DNA of 64,000 bases from an uncultured Lachnospiraceae bacterium (GCA_902779305.1 CACZBD010000018.1:1-64000); one strand, 5' to 3'. Positions 42,416 through 52,228 are shown, numbered from the stretch's first letter. The notes: a model not told the origin generated them from the letters alone. Made by a program: numbers and translations.

Positions 42416-42443
42416 ATTTCGGTTGATCGTTTCCAAATCTTTA
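42416..42443 (-). promoter_or_regulatory. Possible sigma-D promoter of the DUF6240 gene
   Basis: Minus-strand TAAA (42440-42443), 16 bases, ACCGAAAT (42416-42423), similar to the flagellar consensus with one extra spacer base. Confidence 0.45.
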
Positions 42444-42447
42444 GACG

Positions 42448-43347
42448 CTATTTTGAAATGATGATCTTTCCGTTTTCCACCTTAACGCGGACCTTATGGG
42501 AATCGATCCCGGCGGCTTTCAGAGCATCCTCGCTCAGCTGCACGCGTCTGGCCTTGTCCAGAACGGAGTATTCCTCGTGGGAATCCATTTCCGCGAGAGT
42601 CTCCGTCGAAAGGTCATCCAGTTTCTTTTTATAAGCTTCCTTCATGATCTTTTCCGTGCTGATCTTTCCGTCGGAAACCATGATCACGCGCGATACTTTG
42701 TTGGCAAGGCTGATGTCGTGGGTGACGATGATGATCGTGATCCCCATCTTCTCATTCAGTTTCCGGAACAGATCCTGGATCATGTTCGATGTCTTGGAGT
42801 CCACGGCCCCCGTCGGCTCGTCCGCGAGCAGGATCTTCGGATCGTTCGCCAGCGCGACCGCGATCGCCACTCTCTGCTGTTCGCCGCCGGACAACTGCAT
42901 GGGATAAGACTGCGCCTTGTGGTCGATGCCCGTCATCTTCATGAGCTCCATGGCTTTTTCCCGGCGCTCCTTTTCCGTCATCCTGACAAAATAAAGCGGT
43001 GCTTCCACATTCTGCAGCGCATTCAGATACGGGAACAGATTCTGCGCGCTGTTCTGCCACACGAACCCGACCGTGCTCTGCCGGTATGCGGCCAGCTGCT
43101 GATCCGTCATGGAAAACAGATCTTTTCCGTCTACATAGATCCGGCCCGCCGTCGGTCTGACCAGCCCGCCGATCATGTTGAGCAGGGTGCTTTTTCCGCT
43201 GCCGCTCTTGCCGATAATGGCAACGAGTTCGCCCTTGTTGATCGTAAGATCCAGGCCCTGCAGCGCCATCACTTCCACATCTTCCGTTTTATAGATCTTG
43301 ACGAGACCGTCACAGACCAGAATGCTTTCAGTCTTCTCTTCCGGCAT
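42448..43347 (-). CDS. ABC transporter ATPase with AbrB-like C-terminal tail
   Basis: 299 residues. MacB/LolD-type ATPase domain (1-225): Walker A GKSGSGKST, signature LSGGEQQRVAIAVAL, Walker B ILLADEPTGAVD. Beyond it an unusual 70-residue tail ends ARRVQLSEDALKAAGI, HKVRVKVENGKIIISK, which has the look of an AbrB-type swapped-hairpin dimerisation domain. It is the last gene of the efflux operon and overlaps the other ATPase gene by 20 bases. The two ATPases may form a heterodimer on the single permease. Confidence 0.9.
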   Translation of the reverse strand: MPEEKTESILVCDGLVKIYKTEDVEVMALQGLDLTINKGELVAIIGKSGSGKSTLLNMIGGLVRPTAGRIYVDGKDLFSMTDQQLAAYRQSTVGFVWQNSAQNLFPYLNALQNVEAPLYFVRMTEKERREKAMELMKMTGIDHKAQSYPMQLSGGEQQRVAIAVALANDPKILLADEPTGAVDSKTSNMIQDLFRKLNEKMGITIIIVTHDISLANKVSRVIMVSDGKISTEKIMKEAYKKKLDDLSTETLAEMDSHEEYSVLDKARRVQLSEDALKAAGIDSHKVRVKVENGKIIISK

Positions 43348-44017
43348 CTCTTATCTCTCCGTCTTCCATCTCATAGACCGTATCACCAAGCTGCATCAGA
43401 TTCGGATCGTGCGTGGTCATGACGATCGTGATCTTTTCTTTCTCCACCAGTTCCCGGAACAGTTTCATCACCGCGATCCCGGAATCCGTATCCAGCGCGC
43501 CCGTCGGCTCGTCCGCAAAGATGATCTTCGGACGGTGTGCCACGGCACGGGCAATGGCCACCCTCTGCTGTTCGCCGCCCGACAGCTGCGAAGGCATGTG
43601 GTGCATCCTTTTTTCAAGTCCCACGATCCTTAAGACTTCCTTGATCCGTTCATCCCTGTTGTCTTTATATTCCGCAAGTTTTAAGCCGAATTCCACATTT
43701 TCGTAAGCGGAAAGGATCGGCAAAAGCGCGACCGCCTGAAAGACAAAGCCCATCTCGTAGCGGCGGATCTTTTCTTTCTGCGCTTCCCCAAGTTTGCCCA
43801 TATCCTGTCCGTCAATGAACAGTTCCCCTTCCGTCGGCGCATCCAGAATACTTAAGATATTTAAGAGCGTCGTTTTGCCGGAACCCGAGCGGCCTTTTAA
43901 GATCGTCAGTTTCCCTGTCTCGATCTTTAAGTTGATCCCCTTTAACACATGAAGCGTTTCTTTGTTTCCGAGGGGAAAGCTTTTATGCAGATTTTTGGTC
44001 TCGATCATGTATGCCAT
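43328..44017 (-). CDS. ABC transporter ATPase (MacB/LolD type)
   Basis: 229 residues, single nucleotide-binding domain: Walker A GRSGSGKTT, LSGGEQQRVAIARAV, Walker B IIFADEPTGALD, His switch TTHDP. It powers the FtsX-type permease encoded directly upstream (one base between). Such mechanotransmission transporters export peptides, antibiotics or lipoproteins, or pull substrates from the membrane; the substrate here is unknown. Confidence 0.95.
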   Translation of the reverse strand: MAYMIETKNLHKSFPLGNKETLHVLKGINLKIETGKLTILKGRSGSGKTTLLNILSILDAPTEGELFIDGQDMGKLGEAQKEKIRRYEMGFVFQAVALLPILSAYENVEFGLKLAEYKDNRDERIKEVLRIVGLEKRMHHMPSQLSGGEQQRVAIARAVAHRPKIIFADEPTGALDTDSGIAVMKLFRELVEKEKITIVMTTHDPNLMQLGDTVYEMEDGEIRDAGRED

Positions 44018-44018
44018 A

Positions 44019-46865
44019 TCAGTCTTCTCCCATCTTCAGCGCCGTGGTGATGTTCATGTTGCGGATCAGTCTGCGCATGATGAAAAAGCATACCGTAAAA
44101 GCTGCCGCAATGATGGCGATCATGCGGATGCTGTCCTGTAACCTGAAAAAGATCGTGATGGGCAGATTATGCTTTCTCGGCAGATATACAATGGACAGCA
44201 GTTTTGTAAAGAGGACCGTCGTCAGCGCGCCGACGCCGAATCCGCTGAGTGTTGCAAGGAACGAGCTGAAGATCTGCTCCGTGATGAGCATCTTCACGAT
44301 CTCTTTCATGCTCATGCCCATCGCGCGGTAGATCCCGTAAAGCAGTTCCCTCTCCCGGATCGTTAAGATCCAGTAGATCAGGAAACCGACCACACAGATC
44401 AGAAGCGATACGATAAAGCCGACCGAAAACATGCCGTTCGTGATCTGCAGCATGGCGGAATCTTTGTTCTTCTGTATCTCTTCACTGCCAAACCGCATCG
44501 TAGCGATCGCCGGTATTTTTTCTTTCAACGCTTCCCTGATCTTATCCGGATCGGCGTCCTTATCAAGACTTACCCAGACGGAATAAGGGGTCTGGGAAAA
44601 ATCACTGATCAGGGTCGCATAATTGACGACCAGCAGGTATTTTTCCTTTTCCTCCACGCCCCCGGATTCTCCGACCGTATAATCCGTGCTTTCATATCCC
44701 GGGAAAGCATCGACGATCCCGCAGACTCTTCCTTCCACCGTCGCGTACGGCTCTTTGTCGCTCATGGGACCGTATCTGGCATATTTGATCTTGTCTCCGG
44801 TCTTCAGCGCGTACTTTTCTGCCAGATTGGAAGAAATGATCACGCCCTTCGGATCCTTTGCAAGCGCGTTCAGGTCGTGGAACCAGTGCCGGCTGTTCAC
44901 ATCCGCCGGTAATTTCGCGATCGTGCCGAATTCTTTCGTATGGATCCCCATCAGGATATTGCCTTTTTCGGTTTTCGTACCAATGATGATATCCGTCTTT
45001 TCATCTCTTAAGACTCTCGTCATGCCGCTTGCGCCGTATTCTTTTAAGACATCGTACCTTCCGAAGTCCGGCTCGCGGTAGCTCCAGTTCATCTCGTCCC
45101 CGTTTCGAATCGTGATCAGTCTCCACACTTCATCGATCCTAAGGTCGCAGCCCAGATTGTATTCGATCCGCTGTTTCGTATTCTCGTTAACCGTTCTTGC
45201 AAGGTTGGTATTGAACACGCCCATGGCGATCGTCATGATCAGAAAAACAGAGATGAAGCCCTGCTTTTTGGCGCCGCGGATGATCTGCAAAAATGCGACG
45301 AACCCTGCCGGCTTCCATCTTTTCTGCCCGATCCTGTAGATGAGGCGGACAAGGTATCCGGACAGTCTTAGGAAAACCAGCCCACAGGAAAGAATGAACA
45401 GCGAGGAATCCAGGAAAATGACCGGATCGACACCACCGCCTGCGATGATCGTTTCGGACATGACCGTACTCTGCTTGTAATAGTTGTACAGCAGATAGGC
45501 GCTGATGAGCAGCAGAAGGACATCGAGAAAATACTTTTCCCAGAAGGGCGTATGCTTTAAGGAAACGCGAAGCCCCTTTCTGTCCGTGATCGTCAGTTTG
45601 GACAGCCCGATCACCGGCAACGTCATAAAGAGCACGCCGAGGAGAAACGCGCCTGCCGCAAAGGGGAACATCATCAGGGAAAAATCATATGTGCTCACAT
45701 CTTTTAAGGTAAAAGATAAGAACCCGTCGGTCCCTGCCGCCAGCCGGCACATCAGGAAGCCTGCCGGAATGCCGATGAGACTGCCGATCCCTGCAATGAT
45801 CGATGACTGCAGGGCATAGATCGCGATGATCCGGCCTCTTGTGATCCCGCGGCTCTTGAGCATGGCGATCTCCGTGGTCTCCATTTCCAGGATCCTTCCG
45901 GATACCATATACAAAAACAGCAACAGCAGCGCAACGATCGGGATCTCAAACGCAAACAGGATCATGCTGATCTCTTTTTCCTGCTCCTTGTAGGAAGTAA
46001 GCGTTGTCAAAAAGTTTACGCTGATGTGTGTGTTCTCTTTCGTGATCTTTTCCAGATAGGACTTGTAATCCTGCGCGTTTTTATGGTCGATCTTCGAATA
46101 ATCCGGCATCCTGTTTTCCGTAACATTGATCTCGCCGATCTCATTCTCCCTTGCGATCTTATCAAAATCGGATGCTCTTAAATAAACGGTCTTCTCCGGA
46201 TCGTTCAGGCGCATATGCCAGAACAGGCCGGCATCCTCTTTTTCTTCGATGACGCCGGTGATCACAAAGTCCAGCATACCTTGCGTGTCATCGTAGATCC
46301 TGTATTTAAAGGACAGCAGTTCTCCGACGATGAGCCCGTTATCGTCCATGGTCTTCTGGGAGATCACGCAGGGGTATGCGCCGTTTTCAAGCGCTTCTTT
46401 TACATATTCGTTTTCGCTTCTATCCGCTTCCTCAGCTCCGACACCGTATACAACATCCGCATACCGGTAAAGATCCGTGACATATCCGAGGTTGATCACT
46501 CTCGATTTAGGTCCGAATCTTGAGGATGCGCTGCCTCCGTGGTAGGTAAAGACCTGCTGCTCCATAACGGAATCGGCCTTCAGATCCGCACACCATTTAT
46601 CCCCCGTCTCCTTTAACCGCCTGGAAGTCTCTGCAACGGAGGAAAATTCCTCATAAGACAAGGTCTCCTTCAGCGAGATCACAGCCGGGTATTCCCCTTC
46701 TTCTTCCTGCTGCGCAAGGAAAAGCGTTTTGATCAGCCTGTTCAGGCTTCCCTCGCGAAACATCGGATAGATGCAGAGAAATGCCGCAAGAAGGATCGTC
46801 CCGATCAAAAGACAGATGTTCAGCAGTTTTTTATTCTTGATCTTTTTTGCGATAAATGGAATCAT
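44019..46865 (-). CDS. FtsX-family ABC permease
   Basis: 948 residues. One membrane span at 13-33, a large outer domain (about 35-295), three spans near 300-430 with the FtsX signature (EMTTEIAMLKSRGITRGRI core METTEIAMLKSRG), further spans at 450-560, a second outer domain (about 570-810), and three C-terminal spans (815-935) with RERELLYGIYRAMGMS. The doubled FtsX layout is that of large MacB-like permeases of Gram-positive bacteria. It lies between the adaptor and ATPase genes of one operon. Confidence 0.92.
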   Translation of the reverse strand: MIPFIAKKIKNKKLLNICLLIGTILLAAFLCIYPMFREGSLNRLIKTLFLAQQEEEGEYPAVISLKETLSYEEFSSVAETSRRLKETGDKWCADLKADSVMEQQVFTYHGGSASSRFGPKSRVINLGYVTDLYRYADVVYGVGAEEADRSENEYVKEALENGAYPCVISQKTMDDNGLIVGELLSFKYRIYDDTQGMLDFVITGVIEEKEDAGLFWHMRLNDPEKTVYLRASDFDKIARENEIGEINVTENRMPDYSKIDHKNAQDYKSYLEKITKENTHISVNFLTTLTSYKEQEKEISMILFAFEIPIVALLLLFLYMVSGRILEMETTEIAMLKSRGITRGRIIAIYALQSSIIAGIGSLIGIPAGFLMCRLAAGTDGFLSFTLKDVSTYDFSLMMFPFAAGAFLLGVLFMTLPVIGLSKLTITDRKGLRVSLKHTPFWEKYFLDVLLLLISAYLLYNYYKQSTVMSETIIAGGGVDPVIFLDSSLFILSCGLVFLRLSGYLVRLIYRIGQKRWKPAGFVAFLQIIRGAKKQGFISVFLIMTIAMGVFNTNLARTVNENTKQRIEYNLGCDLRIDEVWRLITIRNGDEMNWSYREPDFGRYDVLKEYGASGMTRVLRDEKTDIIIGTKTEKGNILMGIHTKEFGTIAKLPADVNSRHWFHDLNALAKDPKGVIISSNLAEKYALKTGDKIKYARYGPMSDKEPYATVEGRVCGIVDAFPGYESTDYTVGESGGVEEKEKYLLVVNYATLISDFSQTPYSVWVSLDKDADPDKIREALKEKIPAIATMRFGSEEIQKNKDSAMLQITNGMFSVGFIVSLLICVVGFLIYWILTIRERELLYGIYRAMGMSMKEIVKMLITEQIFSSFLATLSGFGVGALTTVLFTKLLSIVYLPRKHNLPITIFFRLQDSIRMIAIIAAAFTVCFFIMRRLIRNMNITTALKMGED

Positions 46866-46874
46866 GCTTACCCT

Positions 46875-49133
46875 TTATTGTACATTCAGTTCATCGGCCA
46901 GAAGATCTCCCTCTTCCACGCCCGAAAGGATCACCGTTTCCTGTCCGTTCCCGATCCCGAACTCGGTTCCGATCGTTACATATTGTTTCACCGGCTCGCC
47001 GCCGATCAGTTTCCATACATATTCTCTCGTCTTGTTTCCACCCTGGATCTTCTCCGTATAGACCAGGTCCCCGGGCAGCACAATGGCGTCCTTTAATGCA
47101 AGCGTTCTGACAAAAGCCCTGCAGCTCCTGATATCCGCCTGATCCGTAAAGTCCTTCAGATCCATCTGAACGATGATCCTTCCGTTGTTCTTTTCTTCCA
47201 TGGATACGGTGGACAGTCTGGCTTTTTCGTCCTCGGTAAATGCATAGCTTTTTGCGTTCCACGCATTACAGATGCATGTTCCTTCGTATGCCGTTCCATC
47301 CTTGCTGTTTACGATCGAAACTGAGGTACCGACAGCCGCCGCGCCAAGCTTTTTCCCGGTAATCGGAAGCGTGATAGCCTTTGCTGTCAGAACGGCGATC
47401 TTATCGGGCACTGCCTTTGAGCAGGACAAAAGCAGGTGATTTTCCTCATTTTCCTTTACAAGTGTACCCTTTTTGACATAAACGGCCGACACGATGCCGT
47501 CATCTTTGGCTACAATACTGATCTTTCCCTTGCCGTCATTGTTTTCCCTGATCCTGGACAGCAGGCGGTTGTACTTCTGCGTCGCAGCATCATATTCGAT
47601 CTGCGCAAGCTGCTTTTCGATAACTGCGATCTTGGCCTGATCCTTCATCTTCTCCGTCTGGAAACGGTATTCCGGTTCGCACAGATGATAATTGGCCGTC
47701 TCCAGTGTCAGGACTTTGATCTGGGCGTTCAGGTCGTACGCTTCCTGATCCAGACTGTTGATCTTCTTTTCAAATTCCGACAGCGCGCGTTTTTTCTCGT
47801 TTTCAAGCTCGCTGATGGCGGATCTGCCGCCGCCGCTGTCGATCACCATTAAAACATCGCCCTTTTTCACCTCTTTGCCGGACTCGGCAAACACTTCCTC
47901 GACCGTTCCGCTGCAGGGTGCAAAATACGCCGTATTCAGTGTCTGCGCCTGCCGGATCTCGGCCGTTTCCAGCTCCTGCACATAATCCGTCCTGCTTACG
48001 GTATATTCTTTGTATCTGGCCGGAGAAGCGGCCTCCTGCACATAATAGACCTCTTCTCCCTCGTGAAGGCCGTCGATCACCGTCACATAAAGGTCATCGG
48101 AAGGGCCGTTTGTAAAATACCGTTTCTCCTTTTCCCCGTTTTCTCCCCTGACATACACGTAGCTGCCGCCGTCATCGCTGTTCACGGAATCGACGCCTAC
48201 GCAGAGCTCTTTTTGGTGCTTTTTATTGTAAAAGAAAAGCACAACGGAATCCCCGACCTTCAGTCCCTGATCCGAAACCGTTTTGAACCGGATATTCGGA
48301 TAACTGTCCTGGGCGATCGCATAAACAGATTCGTCTCCGGTGTACTCATACTCTTCCACGGGGACTTCCTCTTTCCCGATCATTGCATATTTCATCTCGT
48401 AGTTGCGGTACAGATAATTGTCCACGTTCATGTCCGGAACTTCGATATAGGTTTCCGACGGATCCGCGATGATCACGACCGCTTCATTGATCTTGGCCAC
48501 ATTGTCTTTGGAAGTGTCCTTGATATAAGTCACATAGCCGGAATGTGAGGCTTTCAGGGTGCATTCTTCAATGTCTTTGCTGATGTCCGCGATCTTGCGG
48601 TCATACTGCTTCAGCATATATTCATACAGTTTTTCGTCGTATACATAGTTTTCTTTTTCCAGATTCAGACGGTTCTCGCATTCCGCGGCGCCCTTGAAAT
48701 CCTCGACGTTCACGCAGCTTTTTTTGTCGAGATCCACAAGGTCCTGATTCAGCGCATAGAGCCCCAGTCCCGCATCATGCAGGCTGACCGTCAGCGCGCG
48801 CTCCGCCGCAAGATCCTGCAATTCTTCCTTCAGCTTCTTTTCATCCGCGCTTGCAAGGACATCGCCTTCCTCGACATACTGTCCCACATCACAGCAGATT
48901 TCCTTCAGAGTGGTGACTTTTCTGTAAAAATGACAGTATTCGACAGGCACAACATTGCCCACCGCAACACTGTATTTTCCGACATAACGTTTTTCCACCG
49001 GGCGGTAGGCTACATTGACCGCTACGGGATCCTCGAGCACGGGGATCTCAACCGGTTTCGCACAGCCCGATAAAAGCGCAGCGATAAGCCCCGCCAGAAC
49101 GATCCGGTTGAATTGTGCATGCCTGCTTCTCAT
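46875..49133 (-). CDS. Lipoprotein efflux adaptor with two HlyD-like units
   Basis: 752 residues. A lipoprotein signal (LIAALLSGCAKP, lipid on Cys24) anchors it outside the membrane. Two lipoyl/hairpin units follow: around 65-215 (LKEICCDVGQYVEEGDVLASAD, then a coiled coil and LKASHSGYVTYI) and around 395-570 (FAPCSGTVEEVFAESGKEV, a coiled coil at 430-540, and SIVAKDDGIVSAVYVKKG). Normal RND/MacA adaptors have one unit and about 400 residues. It would link the FtsX permease to an outside partner. It overlaps the preceding gene by four bases (ATGA). Confidence 0.85.
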   Translation of the reverse strand: MRSRHAQFNRIVLAGLIAALLSGCAKPVEIPVLEDPVAVNVAYRPVEKRYVGKYSVAVGNVVPVEYCHFYRKVTTLKEICCDVGQYVEEGDVLASADEKKLKEELQDLAAERALTVSLHDAGLGLYALNQDLVDLDKKSCVNVEDFKGAAECENRLNLEKENYVYDEKLYEYMLKQYDRKIADISKDIEECTLKASHSGYVTYIKDTSKDNVAKINEAVVIIADPSETYIEVPDMNVDNYLYRNYEMKYAMIGKEEVPVEEYEYTGDESVYAIAQDSYPNIRFKTVSDQGLKVGDSVVLFFYNKKHQKELCVGVDSVNSDDGGSYVYVRGENGEKEKRYFTNGPSDDLYVTVIDGLHEGEEVYYVQEAASPARYKEYTVSRTDYVQELETAEIRQAQTLNTAYFAPCSGTVEEVFAESGKEVKKGDVLMVIDSGGGRSAISELENEKKRALSEFEKKINSLDQEAYDLNAQIKVLTLETANYHLCEPEYRFQTEKMKDQAKIAVIEKQLAQIEYDAATQKYNRLLSRIRENNDGKGKISIVAKDDGIVSAVYVKKGTLVKENEENHLLLSCSKAVPDKIAVLTAKAITLPITGKKLGAAAVGTSVSIVNSKDGTAYEGTCICNAWNAKSYAFTEDEKARLSTVSMEEKNNGRIIVQMDLKDFTDQADIRSCRAFVRTLALKDAIVLPGDLVYTEKIQGGNKTREYVWKLIGGEPVKQYVTIGTEFGIGNGQETVILSGVEEGDLLADELNVQ

Positions 49134-50257
49134 TGAACGATCGCCACCTCTTCGCCTCCCGAAAGTCCGCTTTTGATCACGACAAGGTCCTCCACGACCT
49201 CACCGGTCTCAACATAAAGCGGATATAAAAATCCTTCCGGCGTCAGTGTATATACAAACTCTTTCTCATCTTTACTGTGAACGGCCGAGCGTTCCACATA
49301 GACTACGTTGTGCAGTGTCTCTTTTTTGATCGTCATATCGAGCGTGTCGCCTTCGGGCGGATTGAGAAGCGTTTCATCGGGCGAAAACAGGATCACCCTG
49401 TTCTTCTCCCCTTCCGTCTCGATCCCGGAAACTTTCATGTCATAGACCAGCCCTGCCCTCTCGGCCTGATAGACGTCTCCGATCTGAAAATCAAAATCAT
49501 CATCCGTATAGGCTTCATAAACATTTTCGCCGCAGGTCTCCGTGATCAGCAGACTTCCCGGCTCCGCATAGCCGGAAAGAAGACCTTTGCTGATATAGGT
49601 GATCACACCGTCCTCTTCCGCCTTCAACCGGCATCTCTCCAGTTTCTGCTTTTCCTCCTGCAGGAACAATCCCGCGACTTTCACATCTTCTGCTAGCTGC
49701 TCCAAAGTCAGCGAATAATCCGTATATTTCCTGACAAGATCTTCCCGTTCGCGGTCCGCGATGATCTCGTCCTCCTGCTGCTGAAACAGGGGGTATTCTT
49801 TCTTTTCCTTGACGATGTAGTCTCTCTGCTGCAGATCATACATCGACATTCGCGTATAGTGGTCCAGCAGCAGCTGTTTCTCTTCGAGTTCACTGCTGTA
49901 TTCCTCAATGGCTTTTTCGGTTTTTTCGGATGCAAAGGATACCAGAAGCTGGCCCTTTTGTACGCGCTCGCCTGCATTGACGAACACCTCTTCCACTTCC
50001 GCGTCCGTAATGTCGATCGAGTATTTGATCTGATCCGCAAGACGTGCTTTTAACTTGAGTGTCACCGTCGGGGACATGTCGCCCTTTTGCACGGTAACCG
50101 TCTTATACTGCGCTTTTTGATACACATCTTTGCTGACCGGCGCGATCTCATACGTACTGTTTGCTGCGCACCCCGAAAAAACAGCGCAGGCAAGACAAGC
50201 CAGCGCCGGCCGGATGATCTTATATGCGGTGATTTTTATGTTACAGGATCTGTTCAT
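49130..50257 (-). CDS. Lipoprotein efflux adaptor (MacA/HlyD-like)
   Basis: 375 residues from the ATG at 50257. Lipobox VFSGCAANS follows a hydrophobic segment. Then come a lipoyl half-motif (VEEVFVNAGERVQKGQLLVSF), a coiled-coil hairpin (about 120-205: EEYSSELEEKQLLLDHYTRM is its start), the second lipoyl half (AEEDGVITYISKGLLSGYAEPG) and beta-barrel regions. It is the first gene of the efflux operon. No Shine-Dalgarno sequence is obvious, and the glgB terminator ends about 16 bases before the start codon, so its mRNA may arise by read-through or from an unseen promoter. Confidence 0.82.
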   Translation of the reverse strand: MNRSCNIKITAYKIIRPALACLACAVFSGCAANSTYEIAPVSKDVYQKAQYKTVTVQKGDMSPTVTLKLKARLADQIKYSIDITDAEVEEVFVNAGERVQKGQLLVSFASEKTEKAIEEYSSELEEKQLLLDHYTRMSMYDLQQRDYIVKEKKEYPLFQQQEDEIIADREREDLVRKYTDYSLTLEQLAEDVKVAGLFLQEEKQKLERCRLKAEEDGVITYISKGLLSGYAEPGSLLITETCGENVYEAYTDDDFDFQIGDVYQAERAGLVYDMKVSGIETEGEKNRVILFSPDETLLNPPEGDTLDMTIKKETLHNVVYVERSAVHSKDEKEFVYTLTPEGFLYPLYVETGEVVEDLVVIKSGLSGGEEVAIVQ

Positions 50258-50273
50258 GAAATGTCGTTCCCAC

Positions 50274-50307
50274 AAAAAATGCCCACTCTGCAAAACGCAG
50301 AGCAGGC
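50274..50307 (-). terminator. Terminator of glgB, just ahead of the efflux operon
   Basis: Minus-strand GCCTGCTCTGC and GCAGAGTGGGC form an 11-bp stem (two G-T pairs, GTTTT loop) followed by six T residues. It lies 14 bases past the glgB stop and ends about 16 bases before the adaptor gene. Confidence 0.9.
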
Positions 50308-50320
50308 GATTTTCAAATGA

Positions 50321-52228
50321 TCAGAATACAAATACTGCCGCGCCGTAAGCAGGAAGCGGATAGGAAATGGAATATTCCTGCGTATCCCACGGGATCTCCT
50401 CCGCGACATACCATTCTTCTTCGACCGTTCCGTTTCCGCCGAAGCGTTCCTCATCCGAGTTCAGAAGAAGCTTATATTTCTTCAGTTCCGGAACCCCGAC
50501 CCTGTAATCGCTTCTTGCGATCGGCGTAAAGTTCATGACAAACAGCAGATTGTTCTTCTTATTTTCCCCGTATCTGACAAAGCTGTAAATACTCTTGTAG
50601 GTATCGTTGGCATTGATCCAGAGGAATCCTTTCGGATCCCTGTCGATCTCGTACAGGCACGGATATTTGTTATAAAGATGCAGAAGTTCGCGGACATAGT
50701 TCTGCAGTCCGGCATGCAGATCGTCTTCGAGAAGGGCCCAGTCCAGTTCCTTCTTTTCGTCCCATTCCGCATCCTGCCCGAATTCCTGTCCCATGAACAG
50801 CAGTTTCTTCCCGGAGTGCCCGAGCATATAGGTATAGCCGACTCTTAAGTTCGCAAACTTATCAGAATAGTAGCCGGGCATTTTGTTCAGCATCGAACAT
50901 TTCAGATGAACGACCTCGTCGTGCGAGAGCACAAGGATATAATTCTCATATTCGTTATAGCTCATCGCAAAGGTCATCTTATAATGATTGTCTCTGCGGA
51001 ACAGCGGATCCAGCTTCATATAATCACAGAAGTCATGCATCCAGCCCATGTTCCACTTGAACGAAAAGCCGAGACCGTTGTTTTCGGGCGCATCGGTCAC
51101 TCCCGGCCAAGCCGTCGATTCTTCCGCGATCGTCACCACGCCCGGGAACATGCCGAGCAGCAGGGAATTGAGGTGCTTGAAGAACTCGATCGCCTCCAGG
51201 TTCTTGTTCTCGCCGTACTTGTTGGCGATCCACTGCCCGTCCTTTTTGCCGTAATCAAGGTACAGCATCGAAGCTACCGCGTCCACCCTGAGACCGTCGA
51301 CATGGAATTCCTTGCACCAGAAGATGGCGTTGGAGATCAGGAAATTCTTAACCTCGCTCTTTCCGTAGTCAAAGATCTTCGTGCCCCAGTCCGGATGCTC
51401 ACCCTTCTTGGGATCCGCGTATTCGTATAACGGCGTGCCGTCAAAATTCGCCAGACCGTGCTCGTCCCGCGGGAAATGCGCGGGAACCCAGTCCAAGATC
51501 ACGCCGATGTTATTCTTGTGGAGTTTATTGACAAGATAGGCAAACTCTTCCGGGGAGCCGTATCTGGTCGTCGGTGCAAAATAGCCCGTTACCTGATACC
51601 CCCAGGAAGCATCCAGCGGGTGTTCCGCGATCCCGATCAGCTCGATGTGCGTATAATGCATGTCCAGCAGATATTCGGTGATGCGGTCCGCAAACTGTTT
51701 GTAAGTATAGAAGCCTTCGTCATTTCTGCCCGGGTGGCGCATCCAGGAACCGATATGGCACTCATAGATCGCCATCGGCTCTTTCTGCATGACTTTCTCG
51801 CTTCTTTTCTTCATCCATGCGGAATCGCTCCAACGGATCTTCTTTAAGTCCGTTACGATGGACGCGGTTCCGGGTCTCAGCTCCGCTTTGTTAGCAAACG
51901 GGTCTGCCTTGTAGTGCCGCTCCCCGTTCTGGGATACGATCACATATTTGTACAGTTCGTCCACGCCGAGTTCCGGGATGAAAGTTTCATAGATCCCTAA
52001 CGGTTCGAGCCGGTTCATCGGGTTGGCCTGTTCGGACCAGTCGTTAAAATCACCCACGACGCTGACCGATTTGGCATTGGGCGCCCAGACGGCAAAATAG
52101 ACGCCGCTCGTCCCGTTTCTTTTGGCAACGTGCGCGCCTAACTTGTTATAGATCTCATAATGCGTCCCATCGCCGAACAGATACTGGTCGTACTCCGTGA
52201 TGAATGGTGTTTTTGTAATCTTTGGCAT
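50321..52228 (-). CDS. glgB: 1,4-alpha-glucan branching enzyme
   Basis: 635 residues. CBM48 domain at 20-115 (GVYFAVWAPNAKSVSVVGDFNDW), then a GH13 barrel with DWVPAHFPRDEHGLANFDGTPLYEY (region I), DGLRVDAVASMLY (region II, nucleophile Asp), AEESTAWPGVT (region III, acid Glu) and LSHDEVVH (region IV), and a C-terminal beta domain. It makes alpha-1,6 branches in glycogen. The start at 52228 has AGGGGGA upstream; the frame from 52255 has not. No other glycogen genes are in the window. Confidence 0.97.
   Translation of the reverse strand: MPKITKTPFITEYDQYLFGDGTHYEIYNKLGAHVAKRNGTSGVYFAVWAPNAKSVSVVGDFNDWSEQANPMNRLEPLGIYETFIPELGVDELYKYVIVSQNGERHYKADPFANKAELRPGTASIVTDLKKIRWSDSAWMKKRSEKVMQKEPMAIYECHIGSWMRHPGRNDEGFYTYKQFADRITEYLLDMHYTHIELIGIAEHPLDASWGYQVTGYFAPTTRYGSPEEFAYLVNKLHKNNIGVILDWVPAHFPRDEHGLANFDGTPLYEYADPKKGEHPDWGTKIFDYGKSEVKNFLISNAIFWCKEFHVDGLRVDAVASMLYLDYGKKDGQWIANKYGENKNLEAIEFFKHLNSLLLGMFPGVVTIAEESTAWPGVTDAPENNGLGFSFKWNMGWMHDFCDYMKLDPLFRRDNHYKMTFAMSYNEYENYILVLSHDEVVHLKCSMLNKMPGYYSDKFANLRVGYTYMLGHSGKKLLFMGQEFGQDAEWDEKKELDWALLEDDLHAGLQNYVRELLHLYNKYPCLYEIDRDPKGFLWINANDTYKSIYSFVRYGENKKNNLLFVMNFTPIARSDYRVGVPELKKYKLLLNSDEERFGGNGTVEEEWYVAEEIPWDTQEYSISYPLPAYGAAVFVF

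Noticed and set aside
42496..43422. 308-codon frame opposite the ABC ATPase genes
   Set aside because: Antisense shadow of two strongly conserved ATPases; no recognisable domain.
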